From Anthopleura xanthogrammica (Eukaryota > Cnidaria > Anthozoa > Actiniaria > Actiniidae), in NCBI GenBank assembly GCA_964019055.1, contig OZ025221.1:7594468-7658467 (forward strand): 64,000 nucleotides of DNA. Reading direction: 5' to 3'. Each line of letters begins with the position of its first letter. Position 1 is the first letter of the stretch. The notes under the pieces were generated by a model that was not told the DNA's origin, made no database searches, and saw nothing but the letters and a program-made list of their open reading frames with translations. The position numbers were made by a program, and so were the translations under genes. Shown here piece after piece: positions 20,510 to 30,859 of the stretch.

Positions 20510-21953
20510 ACAACGCCAAACTTGGTTCTATTTGTTATCCAGTATTCTATCCAAAACGATTCTTCGGTCTTAAATGGACAGTGGTGTGCATTAGCAGAAT
20601 TGTATAAGTTCGTATTTACTTTTCCAAGTCAGCCATCAAGCCCCGAGATTTTCACTAACCATGACATATCGATGTCAGTGAATTGAAAATGAACTCCAAA
20701 AATCGAGGCAAAAAGTGTCCAGTGACAAGTTCACACTTCTTGAAATTCTAAACCATTGACATCAGATAGTTTTTCCCTAAATAGAAATGTAATCCCCAAC
20801 CAAATGGCTGCCCAATATCGACCTTAAATCGATATACGACCAGATCAAGGTAAGGTCAACGACATTAAAATCCCAAGTTATACGTTGATATTAACCTTAC
20901 TTTCAGTTGCTACCCTGTTTAGGTTAACAGGTGGATCAACTTGCTAAGAAAACAGGTGACCAGTGTTTAATAACAGCAAACAATTCAAGCTAGGTGACAA
21001 CTAAACAGGTCCTACGGAGAGGTTCAACTACTTACAAAAACTATTTAACCTGAAGTAAAGAATTCACTAGATTTTCTCTTATTTTTGTTATAATCAAGTT
21101 GGTAAATTTTGCTGTCGACAGACTGCCCCATAATTATTGTTTCCCTCCTACATTGTACATGGGTATATTATATTATACATTAACCAATAGAAAAACAGAC
21201 AGATCAGATGCCTTGCGTAATTGTGTGGGGAATTTCCGGTATAGCGACTCTTAAATGGCTTCCTCTCTGATCTCGACCAATCAAAAACCACAAAGCTCTG
21301 GACCAATTAAAAAGCTGTGGAATTGAAATTCCTCTTACACGAAATCCACCACTAACAAGTTTTAAAACAAAAATGTAAGAAACAATTCTACTAGAACGGC
21401 AAAACTGGACTGGACAAGAAATGCCACCGACCCAAAAATTTCTTATCAAATTTTGCAACTGTTCGTAAATACTTTTTGCTAAATTTTTGTCTCTTGTTCC
21501 ATGATCCCACGATCCTTTTGATTCGTTTTAGCTAAAAGACGGCAGTACGTCAGAAAGCAGCTGAATTTGGAGGAAAATACAATATGTTTCCAATTCTCTG
21601 GAGATTGAAAATTCTACAGAAAAATATGACCTTCGGGATTCGACGGGAACTCTTACTTCATGGCAGAGACCAAAAGGAACGCAGGCTCATGGCTTGGGTT
21701 TATAAACTGTGAGCATGATCAGATGATATGCGCTTTAGAAAAGTAGTTTATTAAAAGTAAATTTCTCTTTGAGGGAGGGGTGGGTGCGAAGCGACATGGA
21801 TGCCTCAGTACGAGGCAACGATTTTTTTAATCAAAGCCATTGCTTTTGCTGCAGTACATAAAAAAAGCACACATTGACTGTTACTATGCGACCGTAATCT
21901 TCCACTACCAGAAGGAATTCTGTGTTAAGTTTCGAGAAATCACAGGACGATTA
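20510..21953. other. Intergenic, one possible MITE remnant only
   Basis: No gene seen. At about 21540-21620, AGCAGCTGAATTTGGAGGA and TTTCCAATTCTC resemble the interior of family C MITEs. The rest is unremarkable AT-rich sequence. Confidence 0.4.
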
Positions 21954-22264
21954 CAGTCAAAACGGCTCAAGCGTACCCCCTAGGCTCTATTAATGATTTC
22001 ATTATTCGAATATTGAGTTGATTATTCACTCTGAGGTTTCATTAAAAAATCTAAACTTCACATTCATTTCACAGCTAAAATTCTAAGTGATGGCCTTTCT
22101 GGGGAGTTTTTCTACCTTGGCATGGCAATTGTTGAAGAATCCAATCAAAATTCAGGTAGATAATTTATTTTCGAGTTTAGAGTCGAAGTGAACAATTAAC
22201 TCAATATTCGAATAATAAATTCATTAATGGATTCTAGGGGGGTACGCTTGAGCCGTTTTGACTG
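21954..22264. mobile_element. 311-bp non-autonomous DNA transposon with TA duplications
   Basis: The termini are CAGTCAAAACGGCTCAAGCG and CGCTTGAGCCGTTTTGACTG, a perfect 20-bp inverted repeat within arms of about 80 bp. TA lies directly outside each end (21952-21953 and 22265-22266). A TA target duplication fits Tc1/mariner-type transposition. There is no transposase. Confidence 0.8.
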
Positions 22265-22304
22265 TAACACCCTGTCAAGGTTGGCGGTCCCGACTACTCA
22301 TGCA

Positions 22305-22446
22305 TAAAGCAGTACTTCATAACTAATACTATGAAATACTAAATAGCACTGATGAAACAAGAAAACAATAGACATTGCACTATTTTGTACTAAAGTATTT
22401 AGTGCAAAATACATTTAATACTGTTTCACAGATTGCCGCTGTTGCA
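22305..22446. repeat. Inverted-repeat element, family F, copy 1 (degenerate)
   Basis: It contains GAAATACTAAATAGCACT, AACAATAGACATTGCACTA, and ends TGTTTCACAGATTGCCGCTGTTGCACTCTA. It resembles the better-preserved palindrome at 27779-27924. Confidence 0.5.
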
Positions 22447-22479
22447 CTCTACCGTTTCATGTATATACATACTAGTTAT

Positions 22480-22760
22480 ATCTCCAGTGGAATATCCCAC
22501 AAGTCACTTGTAGTTTCTATTATACACACGAGCCTTTAGGCGAATTTGTATACAAAGAAAATACGCGTGACGAGTGGGATATCCACGGTATACCACGAGA
22601 AACCGTTGTATTACCATTTTATCCCACATCATAGAAAATACAAATGCGTAGATTCAACGCGCAGTGCATGATGGGAAGGAAGAATGAAATACCGACGAAT
22701 ATATAACTGCTTTCTGATTGGGTGTATTTTCTATAGTGTGGGATAAATATATATATGAAA
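22480..22760. repeat. Second copy of the GTGGGATAT...TTATCCCACA repeat
   Basis: It contains GTGGAATATCCCACAAGTCA, GAGTGGGATATCCACGGTAT, TTTTATCCCACATCATAGAA and TATAGTGTGGGATAAATATA. Related to 4110-4365. Confidence 0.5.
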
Positions 22761-23017
22761 TTGTCGTTGCACTAAGCTTATTATCATTATTCAATATTAT
22801 TATTGTATTGTTATTATTAGTTTGTTTCAGACGCACAGTTTTTTAAAAGTATTTCAAAACTATTTATTTATTTATCTATTTCATAAGAAAAAAAGCCTAG
22901 AAAAGTACTGAAAAGAGTATCGAATCTAAAGAGTTCTTGAAAAATTATATCTAAAAAGTTTATCAATTTTTTTGCTTCAGTTTACGTTACCAAACCTTTG
23001 CCTATATTCTTGATAGT

Positions 23018-23385
23018 CTGACTTGATTTTCATCTTGTCTAAGTAGAATCTTTATTACTCTATTTAATTAAACAGCTGTAATTAGATAGCTCCCATTGAA
23101 ACTGAGTAACTACCATCTGTTAATTTGACCGTGGAGTATATTTTTGCCGGATGAAGTTACCCAGGATGTCGGTAAAATTTACTTGTGCAAGGTACATTTT
23201 CTGACTTGATTTTCATCTTGTCTAAGTAGAATCTTTATTACTCTATTTAATTAAACGGTAAACGGATAGCTCCCAATTCGAACTGAGTAACTACCATCTG
23301 TTAATTTGACCGTGGAGTATATATTATATGTTGCCAGATGAAGTTACCCAGGATGTCGGTAAAATTTACTTGTGCAAGATAATTT
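23018..23385 (+). repeat. Tandem duplication of a ~183-bp unit
   Basis: Two copies start CTGACTTGATTTTCATCTTG at 23018 and 23201 and run through GTTACCCAGGATGTCGGTAA. The second has small indels. Sequence on to 24264 shows no gene. Confidence 0.85.
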
Positions 23386-24264
23386 TTCATTAACCCGTGA
23401 AATGGAATTTGTGTAACAGTTGAAAGAGCCCAAAAGATGCAAAGGAATTGGTTCGATTACCTACTGCACTAATTTCTAGAAAATAACCGAAAATGCGTTT
23501 TTTTCGACGATGTTTTGAATTAGGGAAGTCGATGTTTTAAACCCTTTAGAAATAAATCATAACAACTCGCCTCGCTAACCCTCTTAAAGAATGTGGAGTG
23601 GTTACTTTACATTCGCCTAGAAACGTAGTATCATCCGTTAGACTTACCTCGCCTCTTGAACTAATTCTTGTGCCTCGCTTTCTATACTCACTTGGTCTTC
23701 TCCGCCATGTGGGATGTCGGTTCTTTATCCGCTTCTCAAGGAATTGATTATTAAATTTGGGTGAGGTAGATTATATTTATGTTGGCTTTTGATCTTTTCA
23801 AAATAGAAGGAATGTTTTCATTGTCGCGGGTTATTGCATGGCTACTTTATCAACTGGTACCAGTAAGTCTGGTGCCAATTAACCTGTGCGATGTCCAAAA
23901 CAAAAAGAACATAGAGTTTAATTTGTCTCGAAAAATCAATGTCATCTGTTTTTGATAATACTGAAGTGAATTTCTTATTGATAGGCAGGGGAAAATTTTG
24001 CAAATTCTTAACTAGTTGAACCGTTGGCAAACGTTTCTTGTGATGCAATGGTTCGCATGGCAACAATGGCTGGGAAACTATTCTGTACGTATACGACTGA
24101 AACTGCTCTATGATTCAATGAAATGGTTGCAGATCACTTTGAGATGAAAAAGCGAGTTTAATTCATAAATTTAGCGTATAAAAGAAAGGTTAACAAATTA
24201 AAAAGTTAGTCAACTAAAAATATAATTTGTAAAGTTTCGGAAGGTTTTCTAATTTGGTTTTAAA

Positions 24265-24270
24265 TTTATT
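24265..24270 (-). terminator. Polyadenylation signal for the RNF19-like gene
   Basis: AATAAA on the minus strand about 64 bases past the stop codon at 24334, well placed for 3' end formation. Confidence 0.5.
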
Positions 24271-24333
24271 TGTGGACATTCAAGTCTTATTTTTTCTTGT
24301 TCTCTTGTATGTTTTTTGTTTGTTTGTTTTTGT

Positions 24334-27071
24334 TTAATGAGCTGTATTTTTGTCATCTGTGCTGTCTCTTTTGGGTCCATAGCTTTTAGCTTTTAGCGTT
24401 GGGTAAAGATCCCCATCATCATCTGGTGGCAGAAGATGGTCAACAATCTTTGCTGTTTTCTTCGACGCTGTGATGACAGTTTTGTAGACTCCCCACGCGG
24501 AAAGGACTGGTAAAGCCAGAGCCCCAAGACTTGCTCCACCCGCCACCGCAAGCCGCCTTCTGCAAGCTGAGGAATTGTGGAGTTTGTGGTATTTGTGCAT
24601 CTTCCTTGAGAGAAAAACTGGAGGGCTTAATGATCCTATTGCAATTAAGGTGGCTAGTGCCACTACACCTGTTCCTATGGTAACAAAGGCAAAAGTTATG
24701 CAATTGTAAGCAATGATAAGGAGAGAAAAAGGAAAGACACTAAATAGATAAAAGAGGCAAAGAAATAAGGGCCGATGTGTGTGCATTTCTGAATCTGTTC
24801 TAAATATCACTTAATGTTCTGAATATTAGAGGGCTTACATAATCATTCATTTTACACCACACATGAAATATTGGCTAGAATATTGGCATTTCGAACAACA
24901 AAGCGTTTTCCTTTAGAAGAGGAGAGATGTTGCATAAATAGGATAATAACAGTGGTGTGACTTTAAAATTACTTGAACGACGTTTGGAATTAGATGGAGC
25001 TTGAGCATATACTTATTCGCCTTTTGATTGGTTCAGAGCAGAGGTCATTTAATAATCACAGCCAAGAGAGTATATATCATACTCTCTTGTCACAGCACAT
25101 ATCCCTCTCGTGCAAAATCTTGCCCAATGGACCCCTTTCACTTTCAATTTGGACTAAGGACAAAACAAAATAATTTCAATCTCCTGAGAATTGCAACCTA
25201 TTGTTTTATCCTTCAAATTGAGCTGCATTCCGACGTGCTGCAAGGGATCTACATATATACATACCTATGACAAGTGTGCCAACAACTGGAACTCCAACAG
25301 CGAACCCAGTACTGTAGCCAAAGTAATTCGCAATTCTTCTTTTCTTACTGAACTTGTTGCTGCCAAACATAGGGCACTTATACAAGTGAAACGCTTCGTT
25401 GCACTTCTTTCCGCAATTCATACAGAATTTTGTCCTGCAAGAGCTACACAGGACAATATTACATGCCTCATCATCCTCGGACTTCTTTTTCGGAGCATAA
25501 CATCCAGGACACCTTTTGTAGTCTTCGCTCGCGTTAAGCCAAGGGTCTGCCTGGTTTGACAACGATTTGGACACTTCTGGATTAGTCAGTACTTGCTCCT
25601 GATTCTCAACGGAAGAACTCGCTGCCTGTTTCTTCAACTGGTGGCATGTTTCATCAGATTTCGACCTTTCTTTTTCGTTATCAAACACTTTTCTTTTGTT
25701 GTAAAGACTCATGTAAGTATGTCGAAGTGGAAAGTTGTCAAGAACATCTAAAATAAATGAAGTATCGAACCTTTGGCAACAGTCACGACGAGGACACTCA
25801 ATACTTGTAATCATGTTGCATATCTGTTGTTTAAAGTAATAATGAAGGCAAGATCTGCAGGCGTAGTGCCCGCAAGTCAGGCCACCAGGTTCTGGATCTT
25901 CGTTAAATCCCTTCAAGCAAGTAGTACATTTATACTTGTAATTAAGTACCTTGTGAGCTTTTGCTTCACTTGTAGCGCTGTTATCGGCCTTGCCTACAGA
26001 TATGCCAAACACTGGCACGCGTCTTCCATCGCATGTTTTCAGAAGCTCGAAGAGTTTTATTTTATTCGTTTTCGATTTTCGTCTCCACCAGTTTTCCTTT
26101 GCAATTGGCTCGGATTCCCTCGCTTTTTTTAACACAGAAGGTTTCTTCTTCCACTTCTTTACATGACACTTGTCTCTGCGTAGTATAGAATGTAAAGCCA
26201 TGTTCTTGTGTCTTCTGTTTAGCGGATCATTTGTATTGTTTTCCAACCATACTTGGGCAGCTTTATTGGCAACAACCTCAACTACTTCCCATGGGTCATA
26301 CAAATTACTGCAGCCTTTTTGAAGGCATTGTATAGTTTTCGCTCCTCTAGCAATCTCTCCAACAAGATAAGGTCTCAGGGCTTTTTCATATTCTTCAGTA
26401 AAGTTGCCTTTACAAGGTACATCAGCAGAAATCGTACCATCTTTGTCAAACTGGTATCTGCAGCATATGTGTTGTTTAACCGAACCAAGCAAGCGACTTC
26501 TCTTGAAGGGACCACATTTTGGTTGATAATTCTCAGTTGTGTCATCAAAGTCATCGATGTTCTCGTAATGGTAAATGTCATCTCCTTCCAGAGCACCACA
26601 AACTTGCTTGAGTCTACTTAATGCTTCTTCATCGTTCTGTTTTACCTTAGTCCATCGTTGGATCTTTATTTGACTGAGATGAAGAGTTGCAGGCTCTTCT
26701 TTCACGTTCCCTTCTGGCTGTTTCCTTTCTTCTTTTCTCTTAGTCAACGGCACTTCTTTCTGCTGATCATGCTGCAACGTATCTTTGCACGCCATAACCA
26801 AAGAAACTTGACCCTGCTTTCTTGATGTTAAATTTGGCTCATCTTCGATCTCTTCAACACTTTTTCTTAGTTCTTTGAATGACATTTTTCTTTCTAAAGA
26901 AAATTCATTCGATTTAGAATTGCGATCTTTGAAATCACTTTCTTTTCTCTCTTCGTTGCATCTCTTCTCACCCGAAAAATGCGCAACCACATTCTTGTTT
27001 TCATCGTTGCTGCTTTTCTTCAATGAAATCCTTCCTTCCGAAGTCTCTGCTGCTCGAACAGGGGCTTCCAT
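24334..27071 (-). CDS. RNF19-like transmembrane RBR E3 ubiquitin ligase lacking an evident IBR
   Basis: Exons are 25265-27071 and 24334-24674 (GT-AG), 715 residues in total. A Lys/Glu-rich N-terminal region comes first. RING1 is at about residues 380-445 (CTTC, CGHYACRSC, CPRRDC). The catalytic Rcat/RING2 is at about 517-560 (CPGC, ACNIVLC, CRTKFCMNC). The Cys of ACNIVLC sits where RBR ligases carry the thioester Cys. The roughly 70 residues between the modules hold only one Cys, so a zinc-binding IBR cannot form there. Two hydrophobic spans follow (about 582-625 and 644-668). The stretch PPVFLSRKMHKYHKL and then LAVAGGASLGALALPV matches what I recall of the RNF19A/B membrane region. It probably ubiquitinates substrates at an endomembrane. 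Two Cys-containing segments at about 190-300 are unassigned. The single intron splits a Gly codon within the first membrane span. Confidence 0.8.
25128..25253. repeat. MITE, family C, copy 3, adjoining the RNF19-like exon 1
   Basis: The right arm is well kept (TTGAGCTGCATTCCGACGTG, CTGCAAGGGATCTA) and the left arm is diverged. It lies in the intron of the RNF19-like gene, 12 bp from the donor site. The continuous open frame past the donor is translated MITE sequence. Confidence 0.75.
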
Positions 27072-27339
27072 TTTCTATAAACGTAAAAAAATACTAGCCT
27101 AGTCAAACAAAATGGTTCTTGTCTTATTTCACGTTCATCGTTTTTCAAGATTTGATTATCAACGTCACTGTCGTCACTGTTGATGTCAATAATTTGCGCG
27201 CGCACGGCATTGTTCGGTCATCAATGCTATGATTTCATTCACATGTTGAGTCGAAAAATCTGAGGAGAAACCGCGCAATAAAAACGTTGACTTCTGAAAA
27301 CTGTTTTTCTCTTACTACATTTGTCATAACTTGTTCTAT

Positions 27340-27505
27340 ATATAGACCTTTTGGGCTGGTCATTGTCTTGAGAATAAGATTCCTTGTTTGAGTTGTATCC
27401 ACATTCATGTGTCTTCTCATGCACAACTGTTAAACAAAGAAATGATACTCTAGGTAATGACACGTGGTCTGAAAAATTATGGGAAAACATTACGCCCAAG
27501 CCGAA
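27340..27505. repeat. Palindromic MITE, family B, copy 4
   Basis: It contains TTGTATCCACATTCATGTGT, TAATGACACGTGGTCTGAAA and AACATTACGCCCAAG. It lies about 270 bp upstream of the RNF19-like start codon, in the likely promoter region. Confidence 0.8.
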
Positions 27506-27778
27506 AAGTTTTATCCAATTATATACATCTAATTCAAAGAAATCGTTGGACTAACAAATAATACAAACAAAAAAGTTTCAAATTTTCACATTTAAAAACT
27601 CAAATGTTACAAAGCTTTATTTTCGCAATAATTAAGATAAATTTATTAATTAACTATTGAATATCGAAATTTATGTCGAATAGAAATTTTATGCGTACCA
27701 TAGCATATGATTAAATATCGAATTAAATTTTTCATGCTCGAATTTTATATATTTTATGGTAATCTAATATCATAGCAA

Positions 27779-27924
27779 TAGAGTGCAAACAGTATATCTG
27801 TGAAATACAAATTACTAAATAGTACAAAATAGTGCTAATTAAACAATAGAAAACAATAGAGTTTGCACGAAATTGTACTATTTAGTATAACTAATGTTTC
27901 ACGGATATATTGTTTGCACTCTAC
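27779..27924. repeat. Palindromic MITE, family F, copy 2
   Basis: Ends TAGAGTGCAAACAGTATATC and GATATATTGTTTGCACTCTA, near-perfect complements. The interior GAAATACAAATTACTAAATA also pairs with its counterpart. Confidence 0.75.
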
Positions 27925-28066
27925 AGCATAATTTTTTTTAATTAGTTTTTTTTTAGAAAAGCCTGTAAATATCTATTTTATTAGCATAGCATAGTTATTT
28001 TTAGCAATCGTTGTAAAGCGCAATAGAGCTTCCGGAAATGAATAATAATAATAATAAAAATACCTG

Positions 28067-28331
28067 AATAGACCATTTCACGGTTCTCGTCGATCAACCT
28101 CAGCCTCGATAGCGTGTAATTTATTCTTTAGAATTTGACTAAAGCCCGTGGAAGTTTAAAGTGTTTCAATAGATATTTTTGAAAGCGCTCGTGCATCTGG
28201 AAAATGGTCTATTGTTTGATAATGTGTACATTCCTTAATCAAATTACCGTGAGCTGTAGTCAAATTCTAAAGAATATATTACACACTATCGAGGCTGAGA
28301 CTGAGCGACGACAACCGTGAAATGGTCTATT
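28067..28331. repeat. Palindromic MITE at the 3' end of the first ASB-type gene
   Basis: Ends TGAATAGACCATTTCACGGT and ACCGTGAAATGGTCTATTCA, a perfect 20-bp inverted repeat. The inner arms pair CAGCCTCGATAGCGTGTAAT with its near complement. Its last base coincides with the final base of the full-length stop codon of the ASB-type gene. Confidence 0.85.
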
Positions 28332-28563
28332 CAGAATTGATATCGTAATAAATAGCTTTGCAAATTGGTTGGTAGAGGTAAAGTTTTAATGCTACCCAGT
28401 CATTTTGGTCCAAGTAACTTTCTTATTGTCCAGCGACATAAGTAGATCAAAGGTTGGACATGTCCTATGAAAAATTAATAAAGTTTTAATTGAATACCAA
28501 TCATCTTCACTGAGAAGCTTAACACCAACACATGAAAGCAGCCATGACAGAAGGCAGGAGCAA

Positions 28564-28703
28564 TAGACCCCTTTCACTTGACATCAAAGCAGCACAATTT
28601 GGAGGACGAAACAAAAGGATTTCAATATCCTGAGAATTGGAAACCTATTTTTTTTGTCCTCCAATTCGAGCTGCACGCAATCTGTCCTGCTGCAACTGGG
28701 GTG
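28564..28703. repeat. MITE, family C, copy 4
   Basis: TAGACCCCTTTCACTTGACA at one end and TGCAACTGGGGTGTA at the other. The interior AGCACAATTTGGAGGACGAA is complementary to TTTGTCCTCCAATTCGAGCT. It lies in the last intron of the first ASB-type gene. Confidence 0.75.
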
Positions 28704-28841
28704 TATAGAATTTGGTCTAATTAGATTTACATGAGAAGAATTCAGTTTCCAAGGGAAAAAAAGACTCTTATTGTTGTGTCTCCTGTCATGGCTGCCATCA
28801 CGTGATGGTGCAATTGCAAAGCCTCTATAGACCCATTCATC

Positions 28842-29334
28842 CACAGGCAGCCCAAACAATCCATTTTTAGCTATTTTTACAGTAAATGTAAGTACTAGTG
28901 GACATTTTTTTTAAAAACCGCTCTAAAACGGCCAAAATCCACCCAGAATGACACCAAATACCTTTAACAATAACATATCAAATTTATTTCAACAAAAAAT
29001 ACGTTGTATATCGTCCCATCCAGCTGTACGAAAAACTAAGCGCGAAAAGGATTGTTGTTGTAATTCAAGCGGCCCTCGCCCGAGTCTTAAAAGTCATATC
29101 TCACAGAGATGGATCGCAAAGATTTACTTTAACTTCTTAAACAACACGTATACTTCAACTTTCTTTCTCTAAATTCTTTGAAACGCGTGTTTTTGTATTG
29201 GAAAGAGACTTGGAGCAAGGGCCGCTTGGCTAAGCATCGAAGCGCGCTGTGATTGGACGGTTCGTGCGTGCTCCGGACACCTGGATACATTTACTGTAAA
29301 AATAGCTAAAAATGGCTTGTTTGGGCTGCCTGTG
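28842..29334. mobile_element. 493-bp non-autonomous DNA transposon with 7-bp target duplication
   Basis: The termini are CACAGGCAGCCCAAAC and GTTTGGGCTGCCTGTG, perfectly complementary. Arms of about 50 bp continue through TTTTTAGCTATTTTTACAGT. ATTCATC lies directly outside both ends (28835-28841 and 29335-29341). The duplication length suggests a hAT- or P-like superfamily. It lies in the last intron of the first ASB-type gene. Confidence 0.75.
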
Positions 29335-29831
29335 ATTCATCAAAGAGCATTAAATTACCACATCACTTGCCCATGGCTGAAGTCCCCCCAGGAGACCGGA
29401 TTTTTACTTTTCTAGGGGAGCTAAAGATAATCTGCACTCCATCCATTATGTACATACAACATTCCTAATATTCATTCAAAAAATTAAAGGCCTAATAACA
29501 GCATTTACCTTCGTGAGATTTTAAAATTCTCCAGCTCATTGAACCTTGTTCTGTATTGTCTATTGGTCTTAAGCCCTCACGATCAGTAACATTGACATCA
29601 GTACCACACATCAGTAGAAACTTAATACTCTTGTTTTTGCCCATGTATGCACACATATGAAGGGGTGAATATTGATCATAGCGTTTTGATACTTGATTGA
29701 CATCTGCTCCAGCATTCAACAATATCTACATCAAAAGTAATAAGAAATATCTGGAATAGACATTTCCCGAATTCGCACATTTTCAGAATGGTCATATGGC
29801 ATCAAAAAACACAAATGTTTTATTTGTGGTA

Positions 29832-30256
29832 GGGAATGGAAGAGAAGGGAATGGAAGAGAAGAGAATGGAAGAGAAGGGAATGGAAGAGAAGAGAATGGA
29901 AGAGAAGAGAATGGAAGAGAAGAGAATGGAAGAGAAGGGAATGGAAGAGAAGAGAATGGAAGAGAAGGGAATGGAAGAGAAGGGAATGGAAGAGAAGAGA
30001 ATGGAAGAGAAGAGAATGGAAGAGAAGGGAATGGAAGAGAAGAGAATGGAAGAGAAGGGAATGGAAGAGAAGGGAATGGAAGAGAAGAGAATGGAAGAGA
30101 AGGGAATGGAAGAGAAGAGAATGGAAGAGAAGAGAATGGAAGAGAAGGGAATGGAAGAGAAGAGAATGGAAGAGAAGGGAATGGAAGAGAAGGGAATGGA
30201 AGAGAAGAGAATGGAAGAGAAGGGAATGGAAGAGAAGGGAATGGAAGAGAAGGGAA
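29832..30256 (+). repeat. 15-bp minisatellite (GRGAATGGAAGAGAA), 28 units, with higher-order pattern
   Basis: About 28 near-perfect units differ mainly at one G/A position. Because the unit is a multiple of three and has no stop, several long frames are open on both strands; these are artefacts. The array lies in intron 2 of the first ASB-type gene. A satellite array of the same unit follows at 30337-30435, separated by a duplicated non-repeat spacer. Confidence 0.95.
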
Positions 30257-30336
30257 TGAAAACATGTTTCATTTTCCCATTTTCAGAATGGTCATATGGC
30301 CATAGCTCAAAAAACACAAATGTTTTATTTGTGGTA

Positions 30337-30435
30337 GGGAATGGAAGAGAAGAGAATGGAAGAGAAGAGAATGGAAGAGAAGGGAATGGAAGAGAAGGGA
30401 ATGGAAGAGAAGGGAATGGAAGAGAATTGAATGGG
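30337..30435 (+). repeat. Second 15-bp minisatellite block, ~7 units
   Basis: Same unit as 29832-30256. Both blocks are preceded by the same segment (TCAGAATGGTCATATGGC, then CAAATGTTTTATTTGTGGTA at 29782-29831 and 30282-30336) and followed by GAATGAAAACAT and CTTCATTTTCCCA-like sequence. The whole cassette was therefore duplicated. Confidence 0.9.
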
Positions 30436-30624
30436 AAGGGAATGAAAACATCCTTCATTTTCCCACCTTAAGAATATCATGACCATCATGAGAGTAAAAA
30501 CAGGATGTAAATAGAGGTGTGTTGCCATTTGTATCAACAGCATTTACGTCACATCCAGCTGATACCTATAAGAAAGGAAAAGGAAAGGGATGGAAGTACT
30601 TACATGCAAAGTACTATTCGAGAA

Positions 30625-30790
30625 AATGCTCAATTTTAACTCCATTAAGCTCTAGAAAAGCGCTTGACATTTCTTAACAAAGATAGAGAGGTTTAATTTG
30701 TCGAAAAACTCGTTCTACTGAATCCTTAAAAAATATTTCAGACTGCCGGGCATTTAGTCTTATTTTGAAGGTATTGACCGGCTTCAGGGC
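30625..30790. repeat. Diverged half-copy of the 54.2-kb foldback element
   Basis: AAAGCGCTTGACATTTCTTA, ACAAAGATAGAG, GACTGCCGGGCATTTAGTCT and TATTGACCGGCTTC match, in order, the right arm of the element at 54185-54620. No opposing arm is present. Confidence 0.6.
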
Positions 30791-30859
30791 ACCTAGACAC
30801 AACGTTATTAATTTGGTCCTCAAAAAAAAACAATCGGTCGATTTGGATTGGCTCATTAT

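Noticed and set aside
29796..30471. Long frames on both strands encoding EENGR/MEEKG or FSSLP-type repeats
   Set aside because: Artefact of the 15-bp minisatellite, which is a multiple of three and free of stops; it lies in an intron.
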